A stretch of DNA of 64,000 nt from Acanthopleura granulata (taxonomy: Eukaryota; Mollusca; Polyplacophora; Chitonida; Chitonidae): assembly GCA_016165875.1 (NCBI GenBank), contig JABBOT010000016.1, positions 8,762,946 through 8,826,945 of the forward strand, read 5' to 3'. Within the stretch, counting starts at the first letter, position 1, and the number at the start of each line of letters is the position of its first letter. Under the pieces are notes generated by a model. It was given only the letters and a program-made list of their open reading frames with translations, made no database searches and was not told the origin of the DNA. A program made the translations under genes and the position numbers. Below, piece after piece: positions 12,401-23,200 of this stretch.

Positions 12401-14372
12401 AAAAAAAATGCTGAGGATATTTTTTTTTCCAGCAAATGTTTTAGGTCAGTTGGGTTACAGCAAACACATTTTATACTGTGTATGGCCTGATTATGTCACA
12501 AACCCAAATCCCCAAACTTGAGTGCTGCTATATGTGCTTAAATATAACATTTATTTGCTTATTTGAATCAAACAGGTCCCAGATCCAGGTATTGCAGATC
12601 TTGCCTTTGAAAAATGGCTGCTCCCTCTTAAAAACATACATCTCCTTTACAAATACTGATTGGTGAAATTTGACAGAACAGCCACCAGTTTAACTTAAGA
12701 TGTAGCCTATAAGTAACATGCATTCAGTTAAAAGGATATGGCTGGCAAGAACCAGTCTTCATGAAATTTCCCAGGAGAGAAGTGAGGCTAGTTCTAAGGT
12801 TTCCTTTCATGATGGCTAAAGCTGACCACTTTATTTAGTCTCCCTGTCTGATATGGAGCCTCCCAACTCATCAGGAGCTGTTAAAACTTCTGAAAAACTC
12901 TGCCCATGACAGGAATTTGATTCCCTGGGAAGATTATCCAAACAGCTGTTCCTGTAAGCAGGAGGCCAGTTAATGTTTTATCCACAGAATTCCTCCCACA
13001 CACATGGCTTCCATTTAGGAGGAGACTTTTCATGTCTACTATAAGTCTGTTAAGTGTGTTTACACTAAGTGTAGTCACTGATTGTGAACATTTTATGAAT
13101 GGGAATGACCAAGCTTGACCTACTTACAGCCTAGTCACGTGACCTGGTTTATCCCGCCTCAACTGAGACGAGAACTAGGTCAAGTAACAAACACGAGAGA
13201 GAGAGAGATATATATATATTGAGAGAAAGATAAGCATTATACGCCGAAAGTTTCACAACCCCCCAAATCTACAAGAAAAAGTAAGAACTGTACGTCCTCC
13301 GTCTTAAAGGCTTCTGAGAAAGACAATTTTGGGACGTTAGTCGACCTAAGTGCGCGTTCAAAGCGAATGCCCGGCAGAAGTCCACGGTAACTGATCTAAG
13401 TTCTCCCTCCTGGCTGAGAGCATCGTGACCGGGTGGAAGGAAAAGCATTGTGCCCCGTGCTAGCCCTGTTATCGGGGTTGCCAGGCCGACTGTGTTACGA
13501 CCGGAAATTCGGCCTATTAAAAGAAACTAACCGTGTCAAAGAAAGCTGATAAAAGGCTACTTGAAAACACTGTCACACTATCTCCACAGAACTTACTGGA
13601 GAAGAAAGCACGGAGTATTGGTCGTCGAAGAATCGAACTGCCATAGGTTATCCGACACAGTAACAAATAACCTTACCGAAAATTACTTGTTTGGCTTAAT
13701 TTGGACTTCTGCTCTTTATCATTCAATGAACAGTGTACTAATTATTGATAACGTCAGCTGAAATATTTCATAAAATTCCAACCTTTGGACTACAATTTAC
13801 ATAAGCACCGCGTTTGGAATGCTAAAAAACATATCGGCCTACTAATAAACATGTGTTCTCTATTATCAGTGAAAGGAAAGTATTCACCTTTTCGATCACG
13901 ACATAAAATTGATATCAATTCTGTTAACTAAGTAATTCTGAGAATTCATAAAAATGTAGCTAAGTCTATAAAAAAAAGTTTGCATCAGATAGGCTGTAAT
14001 CAAACACATGTTTAGCCTACTAGGCCTATCTTACACGACAGGCTTCCCATATCAATTCTCAGAGTATGAAAAAATTTAGAATTGCAGAAGGTAGATTAGA
14101 ACAAAAACGATGCAAGTATCAGTAGCATGTGGTGGCACGTGCAAAACTGAAATGAAAGTTTATGTACTGAACTTACCACAGATACTGCAGTTGACACCGC
14201 CATCGTAATCGTCATATTCCTTCAGCACTTGAATGACACCTTGCAACTCCAACGACTTCGAACCACAGCCACTCGAGTCGTAATGCCGACTACCCGAGTC
14301 GTGTCTCAGGCGTTTAGGTCGACCAGCAAATTCTAATGTCATTGCATCGACAGGTTTCGTTCCCAGCATCAT
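9497..14372 (-). CDS. Single C2H2 zinc-finger protein, 167 aa, two exons
   Basis: Exon 1 is 14372-14177 (ATG 14372-14370, donor GTAAGT) and exon 2 is 9804-9497 (acceptor CTTACAG, stop TAA). Exon lengths 196+308 give exactly 168 codons, and the phase-1 junction restores a glycine. The junction creates a perfect C2H2 finger that neither exon holds alone: C62-x2-C65-x12-H78-x3-H82 (CSICGK / LYKSRVCFIKHIWEH). After it comes a helical stretch YWEQFEGAKNQERVLSIQAA, then an acidic/basic tail with NLS-like KRKK near the end. Residues 17-23 (GRPKRLR) form another basic patch. This suggests a nuclear, nucleic-acid-binding or adaptor protein. I recall fungal single-finger proteins with a similar H-x-WEH finger end but cannot name the family. 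Two ATGs lie in tandem at the start; the first is used here. The intron is about 4.4 kb. Confidence 0.85.
9895..10525. repeat. Degenerate minisatellite (about 36 bp) derived from SINE body
   Basis: Around 16 imperfect units of the type GGTGTCATGTCTGGTGTCAG + TATNCTGTGACTGGGTG. The same text, single copy, is in the SINE at 51718-52045 and, inverted, in the array at 63005-63510. Lies in the intron of the C2H2 gene. Confidence 0.8.
10530..14100 (-). other. C2H2 gene intron, mostly unique sequence
   Basis: No exon with credible splice sites and protein content found. 11620-11780 matches the foldback repeat at 20432-21048. A microsatellite (GA)n(TA)n lies at about 13193-13220. A GC-richer patch at 13120-13560 with several CG dinucleotides is unexplained. 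Confidence 0.3.
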
Positions 14373-14389
14373 CGCAAAACGTTCAAATC

Positions 14390-14660
14390 AGCAGCGATCA
14401 GAAAAAAATCCACGCGACTTGCCAAAGTTTTCTACGGCCATGCGGTCGGCATAAGTCATAACTGAGGAGAAAACACAAGCGTCATAGCCCACGTGACCTG
14501 TGTCAGCCAGTCGTCTTGCGGGATTCTTGTTGACATCGGCACCACGTGGTCTTTTGCGCGGGAAGTACTGCCAGCATTCTTTAGCCTTCTCACGTGGCCT
14601 GTGACACATTTTCCCGCGAAAATGTAGAGAATTGAGCACAGCCCTTCTATAAATATAGCC
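14390..14660 (-). promoter_or_regulatory. Probable promoter of the C2H2 gene: CACGTG boxes and E2F-like sites
   Basis: Just upstream of the C2H2 gene's ATG, the sequence is GC-richer than its surroundings. It contains three palindromic CACGTG boxes (14490-14495, 14543-14548, 14591-14596) and two E2F-like sites, TTTTGCGCGGGAA (14552-14564) and TTTTCCCGCGAAAA (14609-14622). A TATA-like CTATAAATATAG lies at about 14646-14657. An open frame across the region on the minus strand looks accidental. Clustered E-box and E2F sites are typical of proliferation-linked promoters; occupancy is inference. Confidence 0.4.
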
Positions 14661-14679
14661 AGCGTAACACAACCTCAAT

Positions 14680-15837
14680 TAAAAAAGACCAGTATTGCAC
14701 AAGGGCATTTTGCAATGCACTTTTCTATTTTTGATACGTAACACTTGATTGTTCTTTTAAGGCAATGTAGATATAAAAGACAATAAAATTTTATAAACAT
14801 ATTAATACACTTGTAGGCCTATTTCTTGACAACACTGATTGCAGCTATATTCATATGCATGTATATACAAGTAATATTAGGGACAATAAATATAGGAGAT
14901 ATATATCTAGCTCTTTCCAAACACTGGGTGACTTTTTTGCCAAAAGGTGCAAATGTATCCTTGAGTAAAAGGTTGGCGTTTCCAGTATTAGCTATTGGTT
15001 ACGTTCTTTAAAATTCATTTATTTACTTGAAACTGATAGGAATCTATATATCTAATAAGAGACCATATAAACACTTCACGCATGGCATGATAGAAACTGC
15101 CGCCCTAAGAAACAAAGCAATTCCATAAAATGAGTCACTGAGAACAGAGACAAAGTTTTGTATAAAAAAATCTTACAGACTTGACTTAAATTAAAAACAG
15201 CTAAGATAGCATGTAAATAAATTTAGCTAAAATACAGTTTGGCTTAATTTACAAATGCATTTCAGCTAAATATGTTTGTACCTGTGAACTTTTAAGAGAG
15301 AACTACGAGACAAGCTCCACAAGCTACAAACAAGTGTTCCAGATGGAGATTACTGGCATGATAGGAGTGTACATCTGAATTTATGATAAAATATGTGTTG
15401 AAATAAAACAACTATTTACAATGGTATGTTAAAAAAGGCTAAAAACTGTCTTTGCTTATCCATCACAATTGCAGAAAACTGCTTATAACTGCTTCATATA
15501 CAAGTGTGGTAAAGTTACGACCAGTCAAAGAACTGCTATACGTTTTACATATACATATGTGACAACAGTGCCTAATTAGTTTACAGGTGAAATCAGTATT
15601 TAACACGGAATGTTATCTACACTGAACGGCCGAAGTGTCTGTGAGTGATTATAGAAAAGACTATTGTTTATAGCCGGTCATAATATCAACACTGATCTTG
15701 AAAAATAGGTACCATGTGAAACTTTTTTGTAGCCTTTCTATTCATGAGACTGTAAAATACTGAGGATGTATGTGTATATGTATACAGTTATGTTGACTGT
15801 TGGTACATATAACTGGACATGTATCTTAAAACTACCA
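14680..15837. other. Intergenic, nothing recognised
   Basis: AT-rich sequence between the C2H2 promoter and a SINE. No exon, RNA or element signature seen. Confidence 0.3.
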
Positions 15838-16076
15838 TAGGGGACTCCTTGGCCACGTTGGTCAGCGCAATGACACAGGAGCCTCCCACCAATGCGGTCG
15901 CTATGAGTTCATGCCCAGCTCTTGCTGGCTTCCCCTCCGGCCGTACATGGAAAGACCTGCCCCCGGGATTTTCCCCCGGGCTCTGCCCAGTTCCTCCCAC
16001 CATAACGATGGCCGCCATCGTATAAGTGAAATATTTTTGAGTACGGCGTAAAACACCAATCAAATAAATAAAAATA
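15838..16076 (+). repeat. SINE family A, near full length
   Basis: Head CTCCTTGGCCACGTTGGTCA (A box), B-box region GAGTTCATGCCC, body GTTCCTCCCACCATAACGAT, 3' end GTGAAATATTTTTGAGTACG then AAACACCAATCAAATAAATA. Confidence 0.85.
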
Positions 16077-16436
16077 GTAACAGTTCAATTTATATGTCTC
16101 CCTACCCCTGTAGTTTAATACATGTGGATTGGTTTGTGTTGAAAAGTTCTGGTCCTCAAGGAAAATAAGACCGTGCAAACTGTCACCGCAACCGCATAGT
16201 ATCAACAACGCTCCACAAACAGTAAAAGCCATGGAATCCAAAAATTCCCTGTCTAAGGCTGGTTTTGAGCCTGCCCCTCCTCTTGCCTATCAATTGTAAA
16301 GCAAGTAGAGTGCCACAAACTCCCAGCCCTTGATCCGCTTCCTTATTTTATTTTTTTTTATATTTATACCAAATTTCTCCGAGCCTAACAGATACATGTA
16401 TACATGTAATATATGTGTGTGCTTTAAATGGGATTA

Positions 16437-16700
16437 TTTATTTATTTATTTACTTGACTGGTGTTTTAGGCCGCATGCTCAAGAATTTTCCACTTTTACA
16501 ACAGCGGCCAGCAATATGGCTCCAGGAAACCAGGCAGAGTCCTTGAGAAACCCACGACCATCTGCAGATTGCCGGCAGACCTTCCCACGTATAGCCGGAG
16601 AGGAATCCAGCATGAGCTCGACTTGAACTCACAGCGACAGCATCGGTGAGAGGCTCATGGGTCCTTGTTCTGCACTAGCACACTAACCAGTTTGGCCACT
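16437..16700 (-). repeat. SINE family A, near full length, inverted
   Basis: Begins with the complement of the A-rich tail (ATTTATTTATTTA), then body and head in reverse, with the B box TTGAACTCACAG and a decayed A box near 16690. Confidence 0.85.
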
Positions 16701-17059
16701 GACGGTGACCCCAAAACTTTGACTAAATTTTGGAAGGTTTTTTTTTTTTTTTTTAAATCACAATATTCAAGCAGTATGCAAGAGAGATCTGGCTTCATGA
16801 TAGTGAGTATATCTTTTGATACCTTTAACTCAGTGGAGCAACTTTTGAGTCGTGAGAGGAAAGTTTCGGCCATTTTGGGCCCATTTATGCGGCACAAAAG
16901 CTTTGAGTCACATAAGAACAGTTGTGTTGCCATCAAAACCTGAAGCTGGATATCGATCACCATCATCTTTATAGTTGACAGACTTCCTGGTTTCATATTA
17001 ACAGATACGTACACCCGTATATATGTCGCCAAGAATTTCCAAGAGGACGTCAACTGTAC

Positions 17060-18200
17060 CAGGGGCAGGCTACGCAGTTTTTAAGGGGGAAAAGCAATAG
17101 GAGATTGTGAAAGAGCCGTGTGAGAGTCAGTTAATGGGTCGGTCTGAAGGTAACGGTGGAACCATCATGGGCAGTCAGTGGCACCTAGCGTCAGGATCAT
17201 GAAGCTGACATAGTCTTAAGTCAGACAGTCTCAAGTTCAAAACAATATATACCGCGCTAAAACTGTGACTTCCCCTAAGAATTTTCAATTTAGCACTTCA
17301 AGCTGTCTGAAACATTCATGCCCACTGCTGAAACTTGGTGTGTAAATTTAAATCTAAGTTCAGAAATAACACAACAAGTTAAGACAAAATGTGACGTAAA
17401 TCCAAGACAGCTCCGTAATCCTGGCGGCCGATCATGGCATTGTAGTACAAACGTCACAGAAGCCATGTTTATACTTGGCCGGCCAATCTGACAGTTTTCT
17501 CACTTAGTGCATTTATGGGAGGTAGGCCAGTTTGAGCCACGAAAAGCTTGCTTTAAGTATGGGGGGTGGGGACATTGAAGTAGAAATGCTAAAATCTGTT
17601 AGCGGATATCAGTGAGAGAGAGGAGTACCTCAAATTGAGCAGAAAGTTAACATCAGTGGATGCTGTGGTGGATAACTATCATACATCAAAAGGTGGTGCA
17701 ACACATAGCTTTATTGAAAACACACGTTTTTCATTTAACGATAGGCTGTTGCTCTCCTTGTGTAATGTTTGCCAAAGGTCTATGTCTACACAGCTAAGTT
17801 ACCCGTCCAATTTCGATAGCTTTCGCACAAAAGCTCTCGGTGTAACAGAATACATGTACAAAGAAAGGTGCGATTCTGTATTTGTAGCTTGCTTCGACTG
17901 GACTCGAGACCAGTTATCTCCCTTGGTCCACTCCAACGTGATCAAAATACTAGAGTATTAACCATTCTTGTCATTTACATTAAGAGTTTTGCCGGATTTT
18001 AGTCTTGAAATCAGTTCAGAAGTCTATGTTTCTCAGTTTTGTGTAATATTTTTGCTTAATTTTGTTTACGCGATGGATTTTTGTCTGTATTCTCGGAATT
18101 AAGTGGGGGGGGGAGGGGCGGGATAACTCTTTGCGGTAGGCGTTCTGATGATTTCGCAATCAATGTTTTGAACTTCAGAGGTTGACAGACGGAAAGAAAT
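17060..18200. other. Intergenic; no gene recognised
   Basis: One open frame at 17635-17961 encodes 108 residues with no recognised motif, no splice-site support and no upstream signals. I see nothing else. Confidence 0.25.
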
Positions 18201-20225
18201 CTTTTCTACTCTAATTACTGATGGTCACTAAACCCACCGACAGTTCGAGCTACATAACGGGATTTGGGATAAAGAACCAGTATATGCTACATCGGTGTGT
18301 CGTAATTGTGCTAGAAAACGAAACAAGGCGAGTATGTAAGTTGCTCTTACCGTGCTTGTTGTTGTTGTTGTTGTTGATAAGGACATGGCAGAAAGTGAAA
18401 GTGTGAGTGATTTTCATTTTAGATTTACCTGTCAGTATGAACTTGTTTACGCTGTGCTTTATACGGTATTGTGATGAATGAGAAGTTCGGTAAAACTATA
18501 TATTATTCTCTTTCTATGGAACTGAAACGGCACCTAGATACTTAGTCCGAGATTACTCTGACGTTGAGATTTGCATTAGGAAAGACGCGAACGCTCAAAT
18601 CCTACCTCAGAGAGTCTCTGAGAGACACCTAGTGTGACAGACGTGCTGACTAAGAAATAGCTGACCATATCATCGTCATAACCTTTCCCTTTCCTGTTCC
18701 CGCGAATAATTTTGCAATCCAATCGAGTATCATTTATAAGCAGTAAGGACACAGGGTGTGTGGTAGGCCTACTGAGTTGTTTTCAAGACAGCCACCATAG
18801 GAGTAAACTGGTAGATTCACTTTTGAGAATGTGTCCATGAGCTGACGTGTGTAACATTTGTTTCAACATCATATTTTTCGTCTCTATTTTTTACCATCCC
18901 GAATTATTTTTGCAATGCACTGTTGAAGACTTTTTAGTTGTTTTATTTTTATAGTATTGTTGTTTTGCGCTGTCTGAAAGAAAATAAACTGTGAATTGTT
19001 TAGTCCAGGAGTTTGACTGTTGGTGATGATTCATATGTTAATGTGGATAATCCACCTGAATGATGCAGGAAATGGTGAATGTCTAGAAATGAAGAGCAGC
19101 AGTGTAACTGGCAGGCTTTTTTGCGAGAAAGAAAATGTTATCGGGTTTCCCTTACAAAATTATGTGTGGCAATGGGAAGAAGAGATGTTATGATGATCAT
19201 TTGGCCAGCTAGAGGTATGTGGAGTGCTTTTTGGAAGATCCAGCTGTTAGTCGCCACGTCTGTCATACTAGGTGTCTCTGACATCGGGATTTGAGCAACT
19301 GCGTCATATGTAATGCAAATCCCAACGTCCTAGCAAGCTCAGACTACTAGATACAGTGTATGTGATTAACTTGTATCTTATTGGACAGTGTTGGACTGGT
19401 GCCAATCATTCTAACTGAAAGAGTTCTACACCCCTTTCTTAGAGTTAAAATTTAAAGGTAAAGCGCCCATTACTACATGTCACATCCTTTTGTGTGTATT
19501 CATCACGTATATGGCTATTAAGTTATAGAGCTGTTTTATTTAACTTCCTCCCCAGAGTTTTCAAGCAGTATCAAATAATACAGGATTGTTTATGGTTAAA
19601 CAATGGCCTTGCGGAGCTCCATATATAATGCTTTCATAAATATGACTCCTGTAATATATTGGAGGAAATCAGTTTCCTTTTTTTTTTTTTGGTGAGGATT
19701 TTCTGTGAGTTCAAGTCCAGCTCATACTGGCTTCCTCTCCAGCCATACATTGTGAACACCTGCCAGCAACCTGCGGATGGTCGTGGGCTTCCCCCGAGCT
19801 CTGCCCAGTTTCGTCCCACCATAATGCTGGCCGCCGTTGTATAAGTGAAATATTCTCAAGTACGGTGTAAAACACCAATCAAATAAGTAAATAAATCGAT
19901 TTTTTTTTTGTATGCAGAAAGAGGGGTAGTTGAATATAGTCTCTAATAGATATAGTACAATTCAGAGGGCAGCATAGGCCTACAGTATGGTTTGGCAAAT
20001 GCTCTAAGATAAGTATTTCTGTAAATAAAATTCATCGTTCGTCAGTGAGTTTCATTATTTTGTAAGTCATGTACCAACCTGCAATAAAATGCCCTGATTA
20101 CGTACTTCATCCGTTTTTCTCCAATTCCCAGGAAGATTTTGATTTTTGCATTACAGAGAAATCAAACCACACAAAGCATGGAGAGTTAGCCGTTATCCAG
20201 GTTTCTCCTCCTGATCCTGGCAGCC
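18200..20225 (+). other. Upstream region of the GHKL-RING gene, possible 5' UTR exons
   Basis: A splice acceptor (CCAATTCCCAG) ends at 20131, so 20132-20225 is probably 5' UTR of the first coding exon. A candidate upstream exon ends at 18402 with donor GTGAGT and contains an ATG at 18385 (MAESES). Joined to 20132 this ATG reads into a stop overlapping the main start, so it would be a short upstream frame, not the protein start. A (GTT)n run lies at 18357-18376. I see no other gene here; a truncated SINE occupies 19692-19898. Confidence 0.3.
19692..19898 (+). repeat. SINE family A, 5'-truncated
   Basis: Starts near the B box (GAGTTCAAGTCC) and continues through body and 3' end to AAATAAGTAAATAAAT. 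Confidence 0.85.
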
Positions 20226-23200
20226 ATGGCTGACATTCGCCACATCCCACTGACCTTGACCTCAGGGTATGCCTCCAGCTGGGGAGCCTGGGAAGGCATA
20301 CGGGAGCTTGTCCAGAACTGGCATGATGGTCTGTACGAGATGGTGGATTGTCTCCCCATTGTCTCTTCATCGCCGCTGCACATTTGCTTTGAGAAGGTTT
20401 GTTTCTGAAATAAGACAGTATGTTGTCTTAAAATTTCTTAAAGGAGAAGAAAACATAAAAATGATGCTAAAATCAGATGAAAGAGTACCAAAACTTATTT
20501 GCAGATCTGATCTGTAATATTTTTTTTTTTTCAAGAGGAAAGGGTATTTGATAATATTTTTGTATGGTGGGTATATGGGATCAACTGTTGGTATTTACTG
20601 TAACTACTGTTCTACATAAGAATGCCATGTCTGTCCAATAAATTCATTTGAATGTAAATTTTGTTGTTTATATCCAAGCATATGTATTTAACCTGAATTA
20701 TGATAATATTTATAAACGTATTAAAAATATAAATATGATCTAAATCCAGGTTGAACTCATTTGTTAGCTGAAAAGGACAAATTCTGGTGCAAAAATATTT
20801 ATCAGTATTAGACCTGTGTTACATCCTTATTTATAACATAATTGCACAAAGAATATATATACGATATATGGTCTCAGTTTCCCACGATACAAAAATTATT
20901 TTCAAAAGGGGTGTGTCTTTTTCTCCTTAAAGAAAAATCAAAAAAAATATTGAAGACCACATGTACAATGAACTTTTTGCACTTTTCTTTCATCTGAACT
21001 TTGTGTGATTTTCATGTTTTCTCCACCTTTGATTGAGAAAACACAGATTTTCTTCTGTAGATCAGGAAAAGGAAAACGGTTATAAAGTAGCATAGTCAAA
21101 AAGAAGACAACTGTTTGGCACTTACTTTACATAGTGATGAATGAAACACTGTTTTTGAAATTGTGAAGATGTAGATTTTTCGTACTCTTCAGTAAAGTTA
21201 GGAATAGGTTCAGTTTTATGAAATTTGCTTCCAGAAGAGAGAATACGTCGTTAACATTCTTAAAATTAAAAAAAATAAATCTTTGTTGGAGAGACCAAAT
21301 AAGAAGTTCGTGATATTTTCTTATTTAAGGGTGGTAAGAGTTGCCTTTAGAGTGCTAAGAGTTAAACAAACGAGGTGCGGGTTCAGGCCTGTTCTTTGAC
21401 AGTTAATTTGTAAATTCTGCATGTATAGCGTTTGCAGATTCCAATACTAACAGCAGATGTGTAAGTCACATGTAGGAAAGTTCATCAGTGACTTGGCAAA
21501 GGTCAGTGGTTTAAGCTGGACACCTCACTTTCCTCCACACGTAAGCAGAAAAATAAAATATTCTTGAGCATGGCATTATTGAAGCAACAATCAAATCAAA
21601 ATCAAATCGAACGTTTGATTTTAAATTATTTGAATTTTTACGAGTGGCCCATATGTAGCAGACATTTTGTGATTGTTTAAGTTGCTTTTCTGTTACAGAA
21701 ATCTGATCCAAGACTGAGAGATGAATTTAAAGCTTTTATCGTCAATTCAACTGACCACTCCAGAGTTACGCTCGGTGTTTTAATATACGACCATTTAAAT
21801 AGCCGCCTTACTCTGATAAACAAATCTACCTCACTTCACAAAAGAATTCTGCTGATGGGCTACAGTGCTAAAAGTGAGAAACGAGACGTGATTGGTCAGT
21901 TCGGAGAAGGCTTGAAGGTAGGAGCCTTGTCATTGGTCAGAGATGGAAGGCCTGTCACCATGGAAACAAGCTCAGATAGGTGGCGCTTTGATTTGGTGTA
22001 TAATGAAGAATTTGGAGAAAAGGTGCTGACAGTCATTGTCTCAGGTACTAGTATTACACAACAGGTGTTGCAATGCCTAAAGCCATCTTTACAAAGATAT
22101 TTGTTGGACGTAACCCAACCCTGTGAGAAAAAATAAGGTTGGTCGGTAGGGAATTCTTTTTTGTCTTTTTTCTGGCTATTGAAAAAGATAGGAATTTCAA
22201 ATAAATCAGCATGGAGAGAAAAAAGGGGGAAAAAAACCCCAGTTTTTTACCAGTAAAAACTTTTGAATATCGACCGTTTTGGGAGGGTTGATTGGGTGAT
22301 GCCAAACGAACATATTTTGAAGGATAACGTGAATTAGGAATTTTTCTCTGGCCAACAACAAATTTTATCAGAAACTATCATTTAATAAATAATGCACAGT
22401 GCTGCAGGCCATATATATTTTTGTGTGATTCACTCTTTTTATATTTAAATGAAAAAAGAGAAGTTATGTTTGTTGTGTACAGCGTAAAACCTGAATTACT
22501 GGCAAGTAAAGAAATCTTAAACAAACAGCAAAATTAGTCTACCTGTATGAGTAGCTGATGTAGTGTTAAGAAGTATCGAGATGGCCTTTGCCAAAAAAAT
22601 GGGCCATTTTTTAGTATTTTCTGAATTATTTTTTATTAAGTCAGATGTATTAGAAGTACTGAGGAGTATTTTACATATGGATTGGTTGTCAGCAGAATGA
22701 CAATGATTGAAGGAAACCTTATTGTATTTGTACGTCTAACTTTGACATATCTTGTCCATGTATACATGCAAATGTTTTGTTGTTGAAAAATAGCATTTAA
22801 TTGTTTTCTTTATGTTTCCCTTTCATTTCTTTTTTTTTTTCTGTGTTGTGCCAGCAACCTGAGGATGGTTTGGGGGTTTCCCCCGGGACCCGGCCCAGTT
22901 TCCTTCCATCATAATACTGGATTCCATCATATAAGTGAAATATTCTCCAGTACGGCGTAAAATACCATTCAGATAAATCAGATCAAATATTTTTTTTTAA
23001 AATTGCAGACAGAAATATGTCGGATGGTACAGACAACAATACTGGATTGTCAGATGACTCCTTTCCAGTTTGGTATGTGTCAGAGTTATGATTGATCGAT
23101 CACAGATTCAATCCTGAGTGAAGTTAATGTGTAAAATTGTTAGACAATGGTCACGAGTGATATCTGATTTGGTTGACAAATCTCAAAGCCCTCCTTTAAT

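Noticed and set aside
14388..14678. Minus-strand 96-codon open frame upstream of the C2H2 gene
   Set aside because: Composition and position fit promoter/5' leader sequence; no recognisable motif.
17635..17961. 108-codon open frame as a gene
   Set aside because: No known motif, no splice support and no regulatory context.
18385..18402. ATG with short frame MAESES followed by a GTGAGT donor as the start of the GHKL-RING gene
   Set aside because: Joined to the exon at 20132 it reaches a stop overlapping the ATG at 20226, which has the stronger context and the conserved reading frame.
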